Shown one piece after another: positions 52,038 through 62,211 of a DNA stretch of 64,000 bases. This stretch comes from Picochlorum sp. 'celeri' (lineage: Eukaryota; Chlorophyta; Trebouxiophyceae). Each line of letters starts with the position of its first letter. The first letter of the stretch is position 1. Position numbers and translations under genes: made by a program. The notes beneath the pieces were generated by a model. That model ran no database searches and was not told the origin of the DNA. It was given only the letters and a program-made list of their open reading frames with translations. Where the stretch lies: contig JAACMV010000023.1 in the NCBI GenBank assembly GCA_010909725.1, positions 1,054,001 through 1,118,000 on the forward strand, given 5' to 3'.

Positions 52038-52427
52038 CTAGAACCATGATGATCCAAGAAGGATTAAACAGGATGTGATTGACAATGTGCTCAGCGTCAT
52101 TGCTGTTCCGAAAACCCGAAACTTGAATCTCTCAGCAACCTGACTGACGCCATATGCATGGACAAACCTCCCGAGACATAGCGCAGCACTCAAGCCATGA
52201 ATAATTACCGCTGGGTATGAATATTGTTCCTCCAAGACATACAATAACATGAGCGACAGAGGGACGTACTCTGCACAGTTTGCGTGTGCTCGAATTGCTT
52301 TTAAAAGCTCTTTGTTATTCCCATCGCCCACACCAACCTTGTGTTTTCGGCGCAGGGTAAGCGTCCTCCAGGACAAACCTACAAAGAGGAAACCCAAGAT
52401 GGATCCATACACAGGAACAATCATCAT
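52038..52427 (-). CDS. MAPEG-family membrane protein
   Basis: 129 residues with four predicted membrane segments. MAPEG proteins are membrane glutathione transferases and related eicosanoid enzymes. Typical motifs: 'LRRKHKVGVGDGNNKELLKAIRAHANCAEYVPL' (quoted in parts: GVGDGNNKELLKAIRAHAN, then EYVPLSLMLLYVLE), then HGLSAALCLGRFVHAYGV. The RAHANxxEYVP core includes the glutathione-contact Arg, Asn and Glu. This version resembles the bacterial and protist inner-membrane subgroup. Downstream gene RPS6 is convergent, 115 bp between stops. Confidence 0.85.
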   Translation of the reverse strand: MMIVPVYGSILGFLFVGLSWRTLTLRRKHKVGVGDGNNKELLKAIRAHANCAEYVPLSLMLLYVLEEQYSYPAVIIHGLSAALCLGRFVHAYGVSQVAERFKFRVFGTAMTLSTLSITSCLILLGSSWF

Positions 52428-52697
52428 CCTTTACAGCGCATATAATGCAGTTATATATCGAAAACCATGCATTTCCCGAATAGAAGATCCAATATGCACA
52501 GCTGCATTCAGCCTGATGCCTTGTTAATTCGGCTTCCTCGCGAGGCCATTCGATTCGAGTGGGGTCCGACCCGACGGTCATCCCCTGACTCTGTAAAAAA
52601 AATGCTAGAGCAAGCATCCGAGGGTCAAATCCCATGAAGTGCTCACCTTGTGGGTGGATTCCACATCAAAAACATCTTTTTACAAATATAAGACACC

Positions 52698-54784
52698 ATG
52701 GCTACCATTTCCATTGCCGGGCTACGATGCACACATGAAAAGCGGCCAAACTGGCACCACCATGTTGGGCCAGTCGGTATGAGGCAAAGTCATCCCTTCT
52801 GTTCTGACAGCAAAAGCGCAATGTGCCAGAGAAGAGACTCAATCCGATGTCATTCATATGAAGATGAACCAGATTGGGATCAAGAGATGTCGATTTTCAA
52901 GAAGAGGACCCTGCGGCCAAACCAGTTGGCATCGCTTCGCAAACTGGAGGAGGAAAAGGTCAAATCTGGCAAGGTGCGAATGGTTCATTTGATTTCTGAT
53001 CGGAATCAAAACAGTCTGATGGGCAATACGTTGTCGTAGGTGACGCTGGTTCAAGGCAAGATTGCAGTTATTGAGGGACTAGATAATGACTCTGAGAGTG
53101 GAACAGAGCTCCAATTTTCTAGTGGACCTTCTGGGTACGTCACTTCTGGTTTGTCTTTCTATAAAAATATGCACCCGGGTCTGATCTTGGGAATGTTTTC
53201 TATAGGGTATTGCTATGGAGAAGGGACGATAATGTCGTCTTTGGGCTTGTCCCAGAGGGCTCCAACATGGTATCTGTTGGGGACCAGGTAGATTGTCAGG
53301 TGACGGGGATTCTACAGGTAGCAGACGAGGAGGAAGGTCCTAGAACTAAACGAGAGTATACATATGCTAAAGTTCCAGTTGGCGAGGAGCTTTTAGGACA
53401 GGTAGTGGACTTTAGAGGCTGCGTTGTGGAAGACGGAAGTGATGCCCCTTGTGGGAGTCCAATCGGAACGAGCATCATGTATCCATTGTTGAATCCACCC
53501 CCGAATATGGAAGATAGAGAGTCGATTGATTCTCCTTTGACGACAGGTGTGAAGGCGATTGATATCATCACGCCGTTGGGGAAAGGGCAAGCATTGCAGG
53601 TGTCTGGGGTAGAAGGTTCGGGAAAGACTCAACTTTGCATCCAAGCAATCATAGGGCAGAGAGATACTGGTGTGAGATGTGTTTATGCTGCTATAGGATG
53701 CACCAAAGAGCAGTTTAATCAGACGCTGAAAGCGCTGAAGGAATATGGGTGCATGGAATATACAACTGTTGTGGTAGCTACAGCTGATGCTGACCTAGGT
53801 GAACAGTATGCTGCAATATGTTATGCATGCAGTATCGCAGAGCGCTTCAGAGACGAAGGAAAAGATTCCCTCGTTGTATTAAATAGTATATCTGCCATGG
53901 TAAAGTTATGGGAATCGATCACGTATAGTATGGCAACGTTGGGCTCTGTGCAGATTGAAGCCAGTGAGATGGAGGATTCTGATAGTGATCTTGTAGAGTA
54001 CGAAGGAATGTTAGTATCTGTTGCTGCAGCTCAGAGAAGAAGATTCTTTGGTAGTCTGATCCAGCGTTGTGCGAGAATGCACAAGAGATTGAAGGGAGGC
54101 TCGATGACTGGGTTATTTGTTGTTCCAGGTTCTCCAGCCCTCGGAAGAAAGCCCCAGATGAAAGACAAGATTGCGGCATACAAGCATCTGACACCAGCCC
54201 AAAAAGAAAAACTACTTCATGCCTTGGAGCAGCAAGGTGAAGCAGATAGTTCGATAGTGTCTGCTAATGATCTGAAGACGGAGGTCGTGGAAGAATTCAT
54301 GTCAATGGCAGATGGACAGGTTGTGTTGGAGAATTCCAGAGATGAGGTTACTGGAGGACCTCGAGTTGACCCACGGCTATCCGTCTCTAGGATAGGATCA
54401 CGTGCACACTCTCCAGCGATTTCTGATCTTGCATCGCTGGTGCGCTTTGAACTGGCTCAAGCAAATGATGCCCAGCGATTTGCAGCCAATGCAGCAAGTG
54501 ATCCACTTGCCAGGAAAGCCCTGCAACGAGCGGATGCTGTGACTGCAGCATTGCCTCAGAGGGAAGGATCAATTTGCACACTAGAGCAGCAAGTCATTCA
54601 ACTCTTAGCTATACATCAAGGACTCCTTGATAATGTACCTCTAGAGGACGTTGCCTCAACGCTTGATGAAATCACAGATGATGTCACAAAGAGATGCCCT
54701 GTGGGTGTGGAGGAAATCAAAGCCACGAAAAAGTTATCGCAGGCCGCAAAAGCAGCTATTCTGGCAGCACTCACTACTCGATGA
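52698..54784 (+). CDS. Divergent nuclear-encoded F1-ATPase alpha-subunit-like protein
   Basis: Three exons, 52698-52973, 53040-53134 and 53206-54784 (introns 66 and 71 bp), giving 649 residues. Order: a ~75-residue Cys/His/Arg-rich N-terminal extension (possible transit peptide); a beta-barrel domain (GKIAVIEGLDND ... ELQFSSGPSG); then the nucleotide-binding domain (KVPVGEELLGQVVD, TTGVKAIDIITPLGKGQ). The P-loop is GVEGSGKT (258-265) instead of the alpha-subunit GDRQTGKT. The catalytic-interface Arg motif VSRIGS is kept (Arg ~519), but the YDDL region is replaced by VVLNSISAM, and the DELSE-like and ADGQ regions are changed. A C-terminal helical domain is present. A paralogue rather than the working mitochondrial or plastid subunit; role unknown. 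Confidence 0.8.
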
Positions 54785-54848
54785 AGTCTATCAATGATTA
54801 TAAATTAAATGAATACTCATGATGGATTGAAAAAATATGGTTCACATC

Positions 54849-57392
54849 TCATATCTTCCCATGAAACTGATACATCCCAGTTCCTGTTTTCAACAAATCT
54901 CCCATCTCATTCAAGTACGTTATAAAGCCCCTTGTGTCCTCAATCGCCAGCTCAATATCATCGGCAATGGTGAATAAATCATTCACGGGTATTTCTTTGC
55001 TATTTTGTTTCTGACAAAACCTCTGAATTGCTCGCATGTAGCGATCCCTCTCCTGCTGAAATCGACCACCAGTTCTCCCTCCTTTCCTGGACTGGTTTGC
55101 ATTGTCAAAGATAATTGTGTCTGGCCCATCACACAGTGATCCAGTTATCGTCTCCTCAATCACTTCAATCGCATCGAGGGCGTCATCTGCAGAGACCTGC
55201 TCTCTCAATTCAACCCTTGCTCTGGCCTCTGATATTCTGATGATACTTTCCAACAATCTATGTGTGACCGTTGGGGAGGAGACATCTCCTGCTGCCCTCT
55301 GTCGAATCTTGAGATAAAAATCTTTTATTATTTTCTTGGCCTCTTCAGATAGCTTAGGGTGGACGTACTGTCGAGCATAGGCCACCAATTTTTTCACCAG
55401 TTGTAGGGGTAGAACATCCTTCTTACTTACTCCCTTTCTCAGTCGAGCATGGAGGCTTTCGCGTGTAGCAGTCCTCTGCGAACCAGAATCTGATCCATTG
55501 TCATATGACTGCGTAAATTTCTGCGACACTTCTGATGACAAACTACCCTTCATGATGTGACCTGCCAATCTCTTGTCATTGTCCTCGCTTGGCTTGTCCA
55601 ACATTAAAAACACCAAATCAAACCTTGACAGCATGGCAGGGGATAATTTTAAATTCTGAGTCAGGGAAAGCCTTTTATTGTAATGCCCTCCCACAGGATT
55701 TGCCGCTGCAACGATGGTTGTCCTGGCAGGGAGAGAAGCAACCAGACCAGCCTTGGCAATGGACACCTCTTGCTGTTCTAGTGCACCAAGCAAGGCACTA
55801 TGTTCTGAAGAAATCTTATCGAATTCATCCACACAGCAAACCCCTCGATCAGCTGTTACCAATGCACCGGCTTCAAGACTAAACTCTCCGGCAGTTTTAC
55901 TTACACTCAGGGTGAGACCTGCTGCAGAGGCATTAGGACCACAGACATAGACACCGCGAGGGGCCGCATCAGAGACAGACTGGAGCAGTCTACTCTTCCC
56001 CAGACCAGGGTCGCCGACTAACAAAACATGAATATCACCTCGAACACGAAATGTAGACCCTTTGAACTCGTCTGCATCCTCAAACCCATGACGTCCTCCA
56101 AAGAGCGACAGTACTAATCCTGCTTTGATAGAGGCCAATCCAAAGATATCTGGGGCCAAGCTCCCCACCAAAACCTCCAGACTTCTCCCACGACACCTAG
56201 AAACATATGCTTTGATAAAAGAGAGATCTTTGGCTGTAAATCCCGGCATTGCTGCCGGAAGGAATGATATATTTCGGGGAATTGCAACAAGCATGCTTGC
56301 ATCACTTTCACCATTGAAAGCATCTGCCCTCCTCAAAGACACCGCTTGAATATAAGGAAGAAAGAGTCGTGTTCGTTTCGGATCTGGACGACTTCTTCCT
56401 CCTTGAGAATCTGATGGCGACACTTTCACAATCCCAGTAATTGATACCACATCCCCAGGCGAGCACGAGTCCACCAGATCCTGTATCAGCTCAATTTCCA
56501 CCAGATTCGACGGAGTACCCGCTCCTGCGTCTGGCCCTCCCCCTCTATGGTCTGATTGAAATGGTTGAACATGTATCTTTTGCCAATCGATGCATTTGGC
56601 CGATCTAGGATTTGCTTTCAAGTACCTGCTCTGACAATACCCAGTACCACAGACAGACAGTGGAGTAAAGATCCCATCCTCAAATCTCATCGACGTTGTA
56701 TTCTTGCACCGCATACATACAAAGTCCATTGACATAAACAATGCCTGAATAGGAGATATTTTGTTCACAGTCCCCCGAAGAGTCACCAACTTGCCCACCC
56801 TGTCAGCTTTTATTGAACCCACAGATTCAAATACACTCTTCTGGTGAGCTGGAGTAGAATAATTAAAAAGCCGTATTTGAACAGAATCCAACTTTTTATA
56901 CCGTTCTTCATCAATATACGACTTCAATATGTGATGAAATGCCACGCGAAGACACAAAATGGCATCTGATGGCGCATGCAGCATGGCCTCCTCCAAGTTT
57001 GGTACAGACAAACCAATGTCTTTCCAATCCAACGGAATGGCGATGGAAGATAAAGAAGATTTAGACTTGATCTTGACCAAATCAGAAACAAATTTCTCTG
57101 ATGACGGTGCACGAAGAAACTCGATCAGAGACTGTATCAAATCACACCGCCTGTCATCTCCAGCAATCGTTTCCCGAGGCCAATACCTGTCCAGCAAACC
57201 TGAGAAAATCCGCTCAGATTCGCATCGAGACCCATCATCATCATCCCCATTGCTTTGTGAAATAGGGTCAGCATTCCCCTGATACTGTGGAGAGTTTTCT
57301 TGCTCATGTACCTGTTGAGTATTTGAATTCTTGTTGCCCCTTCCAAAACGGCCACGACCGCGATATCCACCCCGACGACCGCCTCGCCACAT
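54849..57392 (-). CDS. MCM8: MCM8 DNA helicase
   Basis: 847 residues from ATG 57392; the frame is open a few codons further without an ATG. MCM8 works with MCM9 in homologous recombination and crosslink repair. A Gly/Arg-rich N-terminus (WRGGRRGGYRGRGRFGRG) and Ser-rich linker precede the OB/zinc region (CMRCKNTT ... CGTGYCQ). The AAA+ core has Walker A (HVLLVGDPGLGKS), the Walker B form GVCCVDEFDKI typical of MCM8, sensor motifs in 'TTIVAAANPVGGHYNKRLSL' and the arginine finger LSRFDLVFLM. A winged-helix end follows. The GVCC(V/I)DEFDK and NPVGGHYNK patterns separate MCM8 from MCM2-7. Confidence 0.93.
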   Translation of the reverse strand: MWRGGRRGGYRGRGRFGRGNKNSNTQQVHEQENSPQYQGNADPISQSNGDDDDGSRCESERIFSGLLDRYWPRETIAGDDRRCDLIQSLIEFLRAPSSEKFVSDLVKIKSKSSLSSIAIPLDWKDIGLSVPNLEEAMLHAPSDAILCLRVAFHHILKSYIDEERYKKLDSVQIRLFNYSTPAHQKSVFESVGSIKADRVGKLVTLRGTVNKISPIQALFMSMDFVCMRCKNTTSMRFEDGIFTPLSVCGTGYCQSRYLKANPRSAKCIDWQKIHVQPFQSDHRGGGPDAGAGTPSNLVEIELIQDLVDSCSPGDVVSITGIVKVSPSDSQGGRSRPDPKRTRLFLPYIQAVSLRRADAFNGESDASMLVAIPRNISFLPAAMPGFTAKDLSFIKAYVSRCRGRSLEVLVGSLAPDIFGLASIKAGLVLSLFGGRHGFEDADEFKGSTFRVRGDIHVLLVGDPGLGKSRLLQSVSDAAPRGVYVCGPNASAAGLTLSVSKTAGEFSLEAGALVTADRGVCCVDEFDKISSEHSALLGALEQQEVSIAKAGLVASLPARTTIVAAANPVGGHYNKRLSLTQNLKLSPAMLSRFDLVFLMLDKPSEDNDKRLAGHIMKGSLSSEVSQKFTQSYDNGSDSGSQRTATRESLHARLRKGVSKKDVLPLQLVKKLVAYARQYVHPKLSEEAKKIIKDFYLKIRQRAAGDVSSPTVTHRLLESIIRISEARARVELREQVSADDALDAIEVIEETITGSLCDGPDTIIFDNANQSRKGGRTGGRFQQERDRYMRAIQRFCQKQNSKEIPVNDLFTIADDIELAIEDTRGFITYLNEMGDLLKTGTGMYQFHGKI

Positions 57393-57719
57393 TATTATTA
57401 TTAAATATTTCAATCAAGTATGGATGAACACATCGCAAGCACACTATTTGAATTCATTTCAGAACCGAACAGACAACCGAACGAACAAGGCAATTCCTCC
57501 TCCCAAAACAGATACGACGATTCTCTGTATACCGTTTCTTTCACACAACCAACCATAATTAATTTTTAAAAAGCAAATTCTGTCTCCGTGTTTTGTATTG
57601 GATACAATTTCAACTGATATTCAAAACGCTGAATACGGAAATAAAAAATGATTACACCGTCCCATCCCTTCATCAGCACTTGCTGATCTGGATAGCTGAT
57701 ATTGCTATGAAATTTATTC
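57393..57719. other. 327-bp divergent promoter region (MCM8 / FSH1-like)
   Basis: AT-rich, no gene seen. Confidence 0.5.
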
Positions 57720-58466
57720 ATGGATGATTCCGATGTGACGGTGATCCGGGTGTTGTGCATTCATGGGTTTCGACAAACAGCTCTTCAGTTGAAAGGCAGG
57801 ACAAGAGCTCTTGAGAAGAGGCTGCGACAATACGTTAGAGACCACAGCAATGGTCGGTATCGATGTGAACTAGTATTTGATGTGGAGGGTCCTCACGCAT
57901 TGCCTCATATAGTGGCTAAACACGGTGGAGACGTGGTTGGGTCCAAGCCAAGACGGGCATGGCTGGTTACCAAGGAGCAATACAATCATATCGACGATGG
58001 TGCATGGGTGCACAACCCGAATCAGTTTTTAATGCAAACAGAAGGGTGGAGAGAGTCATTGGATGTGCTTGATGGGCATTTGGATCGGCATGGGCCTTTT
58101 GATTGTATATTGGGGTTTTCACAGGGTGCAGCAGTTGCAGGGTACCTTGCTGTGAGAGAAAGTGCTCGACCGCCGGTTCAGAGAAGGTTCAAGAGCGTGA
58201 TCATCATATCAGGGTATGTATTGGCTATGCTGAAGGAAATTGGGAAGAATGTACCCGCGATGATGCCATCTCTGCACGTGTATGGGGGCGATGACAAGGA
58301 CTGTCAGGTTCCAAAGGACTGTTCCCTCGAGCTTGCAGGGTACTTTGATGAGTCCACACGGAGTCTTCTCCAGACTGATTCGGGGCATTTGATTCCATCA
58401 TCAAGGGAATATGTGGCAGAGATTGGTCATTTCTTATTACAACACTGTGCATCAATCTCAAACTAA
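57720..58466 (+). CDS. FSH1/OVCA2-family serine hydrolase
   Basis: 248 residues. An alpha/beta hydrolase of the FSH family with Ser134 in GFSQG, Asp191/192 in HVYGGDDKDC and His223 in SGHLIP. The start 'IRVLCIHGFRQTALQLKGRT' is the typical oxyanion-region HGFRQ motif of this family. The natural substrate is not known for most members (OVCA2 is an esterase for long-chain esters). The stop codon TAA (58464-58466) overlaps the stop codon of the convergent PsbP-domain gene. Confidence 0.9.
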   Translation: MDDSDVTVIRVLCIHGFRQTALQLKGRTRALEKRLRQYVRDHSNGRYRCELVFDVEGPHALPHIVAKHGGDVVGSKPRRAWLVTKEQYNHIDDGAWVHNPNQFLMQTEGWRESLDVLDGHLDRHGPFDCILGFSQGAAVAGYLAVRESARPPVQRRFKSVIIISGYVLAMLKEIGKNVPAMMPSLHVYGGDDKDCQVPKDCSLELAGYFDESTRSLLQTDSGHLIPSSREYVAEIGHFLLQHCASISN

Positions 58467-59221
58467 CGAGGCAAAAGTTTGAATGAATCTGCAATGGCTT
58501 TTAGAACTGGCTCACTGCTGTCCCATTTGTCTTCAGGACATCCGGCTCCTAAAATGAGAACTCTTCCTAAAATGACACCGGCTGCAATTTCTGACCGGAC
58601 GCCGTTTTGCAGCTGAGCACTGTATCTATATATGACGATTGGGTCTCTCTCAATCACTCCAACGACTGTCCCTGTATTCTTGGAAGGCACTTCAAAGGTT
58701 CTCACAGACACTTGATTTATCTTTGTTCCTGGAGGTAGAATAACCTTTGATACCTCTTCAGCTGTTCCTAATTGACTAATGCTTGTTATCTGAAAAAGAG
58801 TCTGCTTCAACTTTGATGCCTGTTGCTGAATAACACTCACACTGATAGTTCCATCTGGAGATTTGACCTCTCCTCTGACCACATTCTGCCTTCGACGGTC
58901 AGCCATGGAGTCTCCACCCTCCAAATCTTCAATCAATGCCCATCCCCTGGGATATTCGAACAAGAAATCCCGTGCGATGAAGAGTTTGGGCTTGACAGGA
59001 ACGACAGATGTTGCTGCTTCTGCTGCAGGTGGTATCGGATCCTCAGCCGCCCTGGCAGATGCGGACATTATACCATTAAGTAGAGGAATCAAAGTCATTG
59101 TATTGATAATGTCTCTTCTATGGGTGTCATACTGCTCGTGTATGTGTCGAACTGGCTTGGCACAAGGTGACATGGTTGAGGACAGATCAACCCTGCGACT
59201 TTGTGGCTTGATGACATTCAT
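58463..59221 (-). CDS. PsbP-domain thylakoid lumen protein
   Basis: 252 residues from ATG 59221; an upstream in-frame TTG is not used. It has a bipartite plastid signal: a transit region rich in Ser/Arg/Lys, then a twin-arginine and hydrophobic stretch (HRRDIINTMTLIPLLNGIM) with cleavage after SASARA (about residue 58), indicating Tat import into the lumen. The mature part is a PsbP fold: 'DFLFEYPRGWALIEDL', 'RRRQNVVRGEVKSPDG', 'ISQLGTAEEVSKVILPPG', ending 'DSSEPVLKAIADSFKLL'. PsbP-domain proteins assist photosystem or NDH assembly; this one is not PsbP itself. It shares overlapping stops with the FSH hydrolase gene. Confidence 0.88.
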   Translation of the reverse strand: MNVIKPQSRRVDLSSTMSPCAKPVRHIHEQYDTHRRDIINTMTLIPLLNGIMSASARAAEDPIPPAAEAATSVVPVKPKLFIARDFLFEYPRGWALIEDLEGGDSMADRRRQNVVRGEVKSPDGTISVSVIQQQASKLKQTLFQITSISQLGTAEEVSKVILPPGTKINQVSVRTFEVPSKNTGTVVGVIERDPIVIYRYSAQLQNGVRSEIAAGVILGRVLILGAGCPEDKWDSSEPVLKAIADSFKLLPR

Positions 59222-59791
59222 CGTTGAAATTTGGAGTCGTAACAATAATTTTCCTTAAATTGGTTTGTTTCTAGTGCTCTGGATGCCCGGGATCTGTTTG
59301 TCCGCTGCTTCATCCGGAAGGCTCGTCCAGATGATGATTCATCTGGATGATGGACTGCTGCCGGGCCTGGACACCTTCAATTGCAGCTTGCAAGATGTTC
59401 CTTGCAAGAAATTGGTGTTGGTTGCTGGAATTCCACATCGATCAGAAAGCCTCAAAAGCTCATCCCAGTCTTCACACATGATGAGGATTGAGATACTCTT
59501 AAATGAACCACCACGCAATATACAGAGTGCTGTCTATCACTCAAAGAGTCCTTTCCACTGAAGTTTTTGCATGGGAAATATGATAAATCCTCTCAGTGAT
59601 GTATTGGGATGCCAGATATCTTGGTCGACCTTGCTACAGATCTCCACACCTGAGGAGAGAGTGCGGCTCTGCGCAAGTGGCAGTGTGGTTTTGTGGGAAT
59701 ACATCTTTGGTCCCAGGCCAATATGCATCCAAATTATAGGAAAATACCCCAGCTCTCCGCATGGAAACAGGGATGTGGACATTCAAGCACC
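59222..59791. other. 570-bp region with ambiguous reading frames
   Basis: Between the start of the PsbP-domain gene and the 3' end of the ankyrin gene. Two plus-strand frames in the same phase (59265-59561 and 59571-59870) are separated by one stop. A minus-strand 47-codon frame starting MCEDWDELL also exists. None shows a recognisable domain. No gene called. Confidence 0.4.
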
Positions 59792-61358
59792 TCACACATC
59801 AAACTCTGAAATAGTATCTAGCATGTTTCTCAATCTAACTCCTCTGTACACAGTCCTCACACCTTTGTAGACAGAGTCAAAACCACTGTCTTTCGAAGAT
59901 GGCTCATGATGCCCAGCCCCCTCACGTTGGATTAAGAGTTCGGCCAAAGCTTGATTTGCTCCAAGTCGAATTAAAGTCTGAGTAACAGATTCATAGCTAT
60001 ATAGCCTAGCATAGAAGAGCGGTGTCTTCCCCTGGTTATTTACGGAATCAATATTGACATTTTCACCCGACGATAGAATCATCTCTGCTATATGGGCAGA
60101 ATTGCTGCCTAGTGCAACATGCAGGGCTGAATTGCCATATCTATTCACAATATTGAGGTCTGCCTTAGCATCGACCAGGAATTTAGCGATGTTGGCAAAC
60201 CCTTTATTGGCTGCCCACATCAGTGCTGTGTTTCCATCTGTGTTTGCAATGTTCAGATCCGCATTTGCATCAATTAGACTCTTCGCAATGTTGGCGTATC
60301 CTTCAATTGTTGCCAACATAAGTGGTGTATTGCCATCTTTACCCACAGCATTCACATCCGCCTTTGCATCGATCAGACAATTGACAATGTCAGTATGACC
60401 CCAAGAGGAAGCACACATCAAAGCTGTGTTGCCATACTTATTCACAACGTTAACATCTGCGCTGGCATCGATCAAACACTTCATAATATCTTTGTATCCA
60501 AAGGAAGAAGCATATAATAGAGCTGTGTTGCCATCTATATCCACAGTATTTACATTTGCCTTCGCATCGATCAGAGACCTAACAATGTCAGTATGGCCAC
60601 AAGAGGTAGCAAAGATCAACGCTGTCCTGCCTTCTTTATCTGAGATTTCTAAATCCGCATTTGCATCAATCAGACACTTCACAACGTCAGTATAACCCCA
60701 AGAGGAACCACAGATCAAAGCTGTGCTGCCTTCTTTATCTGCAACGTTTAAATCTGCATTGCAATCAATCAGACACTTGACACCTTCTAAGTTGCCAAAT
60801 GCTGTAGCGTGAATGAGAGCAGAGCATCCTTCGTGATCAACTAAATTTACGTCAACGCCGTTTTCTAGCAGCAGCTTGCATATCTCAGTGTGATTGTGAT
60901 CCCGGAGACGAGAATGAGAACATGCTGACTTGAAATCAGACATAATGCTTTTGATGGAGGATAGCAGAGAATCTCTGTCTCCCTCGCTCTCGCTCTGCTT
61001 GTCAATCATCTTTTTGACTTGTTTTTGTCGTTTGAACATCTTCTCAGAGCGCGGCACAACCGCGTGCATGAGTGCTGTCTGTCCAGTTTTATCTCTCATG
61101 TTGATTTCTACGCAGTACTTCAATAGGAGACGTACCATATCAACAGAATCAGCCTGGACAGCCATTATGAGCGCCAGTTTTTGAGCCTTCTGGTTGTTCC
61201 TCAGCAGGTAGACCACCCGGTCATGGTCCTCTTCTCGAACGGCCTGACGCAACGGCAGAGACCTGTATGCGAGTAATTTATGAATGTATGGGCCAATTTC
61301 GCGTACAAGTCCAAAACTCCCAATGATAATACCAAACTACGCACTGAATACAGCCCAT
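59792..61358 (-). CDS. Ankyrin-repeat protein with MGC lipidation-type N-terminus
   Basis: Two exons: 61358-61345 (14 bp) and 61262-59792 (82-bp intron, GTGCGT donor, CAG acceptor, phase 2), giving 494 residues. The joined start is MGCIQSLPLRQAVREEDHD: Gly2 for N-myristoylation and Cys3 for palmitoylation, so the protein is probably membrane-tethered. About ten 33-residue ankyrin repeats follow (e.g. DKEGSTALICGSSWGYTDVV, CLIDANADLEIS), with a Lys/Ser-rich insertion near 75-120. Repeats are very alike in DNA, suggesting recent internal duplication. The C-terminal ~60 residues lack repeats. No enzymatic domain. Exon 2 alone has no ATG start before the repeats, which supports the small exon. 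Confidence 0.8.
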
Positions 61359-62211
61359 GTTTTGCACGCTTCCGGCTCTGCCTCCACGCTTTGTAAAGAA
61401 GTGCTCTTTCGGCTGAAGAGGTGTAAGGGGCCTCTGACACGGGAATTTATTGACTTTTGATGAATTATGGGATATTCGCCTGTGCACTGTGAGAGTAGCG
61501 TATAATTTCATGCAGTGGACGTGTCGAACGAGTCTGGTGATACGAGAAACTGTTGTCACCAGGGTCAATTCAAACCCTGTTGGTTCTCCTCAAATTTGTA
61601 TGTAGTGTGAAGGCTTTTCGCCATCTCTGTGGCCATACTGATTCGTCCTCCTGAGATATTCTGGGTCCAAACGTTTTGTCAGACGCGCTGCTTACACAGA
61701 AAGGTGAGCATTCAGCTCTGGTGCCAGTCGGGGAGAGGCGGCACTTCTAAACAGACATTAAAGGAGAAAGCGACTACACGATTTCACGCAGCCCAAATAC
61801 TTTTGTACGATGATTTAAGCTCGGGTGAGGAGGGCATAGGGTAAACGGAAAGAATAAGAATACTCCAATCGAACGGGAAACAATCCCAGGACAAGTTCCC
61901 CCAGTTGTAAGATGATTTAAATGCCTTCAGGTATACCGAGATCTCATGGCATGGGCAGCTGCAAACAATTCAGATCAAGCAATAAAATTTTTTGAGCCTC
62001 TTCAATACATAACGACAGGTATTGAATGGGGTCTGTGTTTTACATCTGTTGCCTTTTTTTTCCCTTGACTGTATGTATCTGCGGCAGGCTGAAAAAAAAA
62101 ATTCCTATGACTTGCAACGAAATGTTTGAAAATCCTTGACTGCAGTGTCAATGGCAATGCCTGCTGATTGTCTATAGCACATTGAGCGAAAGGAGGAAAT
62201 CTAGTTCATTC
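61359..62211. other. 853-bp intergenic region
   Basis: Lies between the divergently placed ankyrin start and the 3' end of the three-exon orphan. Poly-T and poly-A runs near 62057 and 62093. No credible gene or tRNA recognised. Confidence 0.5.

Noticed and set aside
52610..52630. GGGTCAAATCCC, like a tRNA T-arm
   Set aside because: No A-box or other tRNA arms upstream at the right distance.
61201..61440. Alternative first exon for the ankyrin gene in the MSEAPY frame
   Set aside because: Starts with GTG, and its donor phase does not keep the ankyrin frame; the MGCIQ exon does.
61556..61575. AGGGTCAATTCAAACCCT, like a T-arm
   Set aside because: Loop length wrong and no tRNA body on either strand.
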